From Thermodesulfobacteriota bacterium (lineage in GTDB: Bacteria > Desulfobacterota > BSN033 > UBA1163): DNA of 7,034 nt. Both the position numbers and the translations under genes were made by a program. The notes beneath the pieces are model-generated. The model was not told the origin of the DNA, did no database searches, and saw nothing but the letters and a program-made list of their open reading frames with translations. The DNA lies in the NCBI GenBank assembly GCA_030024065.1, contig JASEIE010000214.1, positions 1-7,034 on the forward strand, in the 5' to 3' direction. Positions 5,783-7,034 of the stretch are shown one piece after another; position 1 is the stretch's first letter, and every line of letters starts with the position of its first letter.

Positions 5783-6847
5783 TTACCATTTAAACTGAGT
5801 TGTGGTTCGCCAGGTTTCTCTTGCATAAGTAAAATCATCAATGTGTTGTTCGGTAAAAGGGATGCCCGTCAGACGGAAGAAGGTTTCCCAACCGACCCTC
5901 TCTATCCACTCGCCCATCCTCTCGTATCTTCGGGCATTCTTAGCATAGACATTGACGATCTTCTTGATGATCTCTACCACTTCAGGCCAGCGAGGAGGAT
6001 TATTCGGGAGAAAGGGAACAATTAAACGGGAAAACATGGGAGGTTTCCTGGCGTTGGAGACCTTACCTCCGGCATATATCGCTATACCATCCCCTTCGGA
6101 GTCGGCAAGAGGCATCGCAGGGCAAACGGTAAAGCAATTCCCGCAGTACATGCACAGGTCCTCACGAACTACGACGCTCTTGATCTCTTTATCCGGATGC
6201 CGTCGAATTGCCCCTGTGGGACAGGAGGCTATTGTTGTTGGAATTTCACAAATCGCTCCCAACTTTTCATGGTCTATTTTTGGTATCTTTGTATGGACTC
6301 CGACAATGGCCAAATCCGAACAGTGGACAGCCCCACACATGTTGATACAGCAGGCCAAGGAAACCCTCAATTTGGCCGGCAGTTTCATGCTGATGAAATA
6401 GTCGTAGAGTTCGTCCATCAATGCTTTAACAATGGGCGAACTATCCGTAGCCGCACTATGGCAGTGTACCCACCCCTGGGTATGAACAATATTGGAAATA
6501 CCATTGCCTGTGCCCCCCACCGGCAGCCCGAGCTTCTTCGCGGCCTCAATGATCGGCTCCACCTTTTCTTTATCAGGGGTTAAAAATTCAATGTTGTATC
6601 GGCTGGTGAACCTGAGGTGACCGTCACAATACTTGTCAGCGACATCGCAAATGTCCCGGATGAAATCGACACTGACGAGCCTCGGGGACCCCGCCCTTAC
6701 CGTATATAATTCATCTCCGCTTTCAGCGACATGCCGGAGCCCCCCTGGCTTGAGGATCTCATGATATTTCCAATCTCCATAATTCTTTTTGACCACCTCC
6801 GGAATCATCTCTCGAAAATTCGGGGGTCCGATATCTGCCTTTCCCAT
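5783..6847 (-). CDS. dsrB: Dissimilatory sulfite reductase beta subunit DsrB
   Basis: DsrB pairs with DsrA in the cytoplasmic alpha2-beta2 enzyme that reduces sulfite at a sirohaem-[4Fe-4S] centre and passes the sulfur to DsrC. The 354 residues show the nitrite/sulfite reductase half-domain with [11 protein letters not shown] (78-88), [19 protein letters not shown] (111-129) and [10 protein letters not shown] (163-172). C129, C166, C167 and C171 form the cluster-binding set, and their spacing equals that of the catalytic centre in known DsrB proteins. An inserted ferredoxin domain follows: SCPTGAI (C209) and [13 protein letters not shown] (C232, C235, C238, C242). The C-terminal [13 protein letters not shown] end is typical. 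The length is a little below the roughly 380 residues of Desulfovibrio DsrB, mostly at the N-terminus. The ATG has AGGAGG 5 nt upstream. It follows dsrA by 112 nt, much longer than the usual short dsrA-dsrB gap, because of a repeat there. dsrD begins 16 nt after it. The sequence alone leaves little doubt about the family. Confidence 0.98.
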   Translation of the reverse strand: MGKADIGPPNFREMIPEVVKKNYGDWKYHEILKPGGLRHVAESGDELYTVRAGSPRLVSVDFIRDICDVADKYCDGHLRFTSRYNIEFLTPDKEKVEPIIEAAKKLGLPVGGTGNGISNIVHTQGWVHCHSAATDSSPIVKALMDELYDYFISMKLPAKLRVSLACCINMCGAVHCSDLAIVGVHTKIPKIDHEKLGAICEIPTTIASCPTGAIRRHPDKEIKSVVVREDLCMYCGNCFTVCPAMPLADSEGDGIAIYAGGKVSNARKPPMFSRLIVPFLPNNPPRWPEVVEIIKKIVNVYAKNARRYERMGEWIERVGWETFFRLTGIPFTEQHIDDFTYARETWRTTTQFKW

Positions 6848-6872
6848 AACATCCTCCTCTCAATTTCTTTCA

Positions 6873-6950
6873 GGGTTCAAGGATTCGAGGGTTCACGGGT
6901 TCAAGTTCTGCATTTCCCTTGACCCCTGGGACCCTTGGCCCCTTGAATCC
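6873..6950. repeat. Octamer-based inverted repeat in the dsrA-dsrB gap
   Basis: Two 33-bp arms, 6873-6905 and 6918-6950, face each other across a 12-nt spacer and match at about 24 of 33 positions. Each arm is itself four tandem 8-bp units close to GGTTCAAG. On the plus strand the left arm reads GGTTCAAG, GATTCGAG, GGTTCACG, GGTTCAAG; the reverse complement of the right arm reads GATTCAAG, GGGCCAAG, GGTCCCAG, GGGTCAAG. The end units pair best and the middle ones are diverged. The transcript could fold into a long imperfect stem-loop just upstream of the dsrB ribosome binding site (6853-6858). No T-tract follows, so it is not a typical terminator. It looks like a dispersed intergenic repeat; an effect on dsrB expression is unproven. 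Confidence 0.75.
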
Positions 6951-6959
6951 TTCTTTATA

Positions 6960-7034
6960 TTAAAAGAACACGTAAGGGTTCGTCCTCGGTGCCTTGATCA
7001 TCTGTGGCACCGGCTTCAAATCAACGGCCTTCAG
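6960..7034 (-). CDS. dsrA: Dissimilatory sulfite reductase alpha subunit DsrA (partial, only the C-terminal 24 residues)
   Basis: The frame enters at the right edge and ends at TAA (6960-6962). The visible 24 residues run LKAVDLKPVPQM, then IKAPRTNPYVFF. The KPVPQMxKxPRxNPYVFF-type end is the conserved C-terminus of DsrA, and the gene directly precedes dsrB on the same strand, as in every dsrAB operon. DsrA is the partner of DsrB in the sulfite reductase tetramer. None of the catalytic residues lie inside the window, so the rest of the gene cannot be judged. Confidence 0.88.
   Translation of the reverse strand: MKAVDLKPVPQMIKAPRTNPYVFF

Noticed and set aside
5563..5841. A 92-residue version of DsrD starting inside dsrB
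   Set aside because: It would overlap dsrB by about 59 bases, has no good ribosome binding site, and its extra lysine-rich N-terminus has no match to DsrD. The internal ATG at 5766 has a well-placed AAGG.
67..6922. Numerous plus-strand open frames and alternative minus-strand frames of 60-150 codons
   Set aside because: They lie opposite or within the strongly supported dsr and hdr genes, show no domain signature or well-placed ribosome binding site, and read as arginine/serine/proline-rich shadow translations.
6873..6950. CRISPR array or direct-repeat cluster in the dsrA-dsrB gap
   Set aside because: The units are only 8 bp, contiguous without unique spacers, and arranged in two opposing arms. 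This fits a hairpin-forming repeat, not CRISPR.

Overview
The window is one block of a dissimilatory sulfite-reductase (dsr) locus. Every gene I can support lies on the minus strand, so the locus reads from the right edge to the left: end of dsrA, then dsrB, dsrD, dsrN, a 65-residue YHS-like protein, dsrC, a 1,023-residue HdrA, and the start of an HdrC-type iron-sulfur protein cut by the left edge. Most gaps are 0-20 nt. The larger ones are dsrA-dsrB (112 nt, holding a repeat), dsrC-hdrA (99 nt) and hdrA-hdrC (62 nt). One polycistronic transcript is plausible; its promoter would lie upstream of dsrA, outside the window. No intrinsic terminator, tRNA, rRNA, CRISPR array or transposase gene is visible.

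The organism is most likely an anaerobic sulfate-, sulfite- or thiosulfate-respiring bacterium (or a disproportionator), probably of the Desulfobacterota/deltaproteobacterial type. The support is a dsrD-like gene, which marks reductive Dsr operons, a dsrABDN order with dsrC close by, a DsrC with both C-terminal redox cysteines, and no dsrEFH in view. This taxonomic call is inference from gene content only.

Working together: DsrAB reduces sulfite at a coupled siroheme-[4Fe-4S] centre; DsrD is the small winged-helix protein known to stimulate DsrAB; DsrN is the CbiA/CobB-type amidase thought to convert sirohaem to its amide; DsrC carries the sulfur from sulfite as a trisulfide between its two cysteines. 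The neighbouring HdrA and HdrC are parts of a soluble heterodisulfide-reductase complex. By position they could reduce the DsrC trisulfide or exchange electrons with it, a job usually assigned to membrane DsrMKJOP. That link is inference.

Three non-standard items stand out: (1) a dispersed palindromic repeat sits in frame inside dsrN and encodes the linker between its two domains; (2) the unusually long dsrA-dsrB gap holds an inverted repeat made of four 8-bp units per arm; (3) a YHS-like small protein with an altered metal-ligand set lies between dsrN and dsrC.
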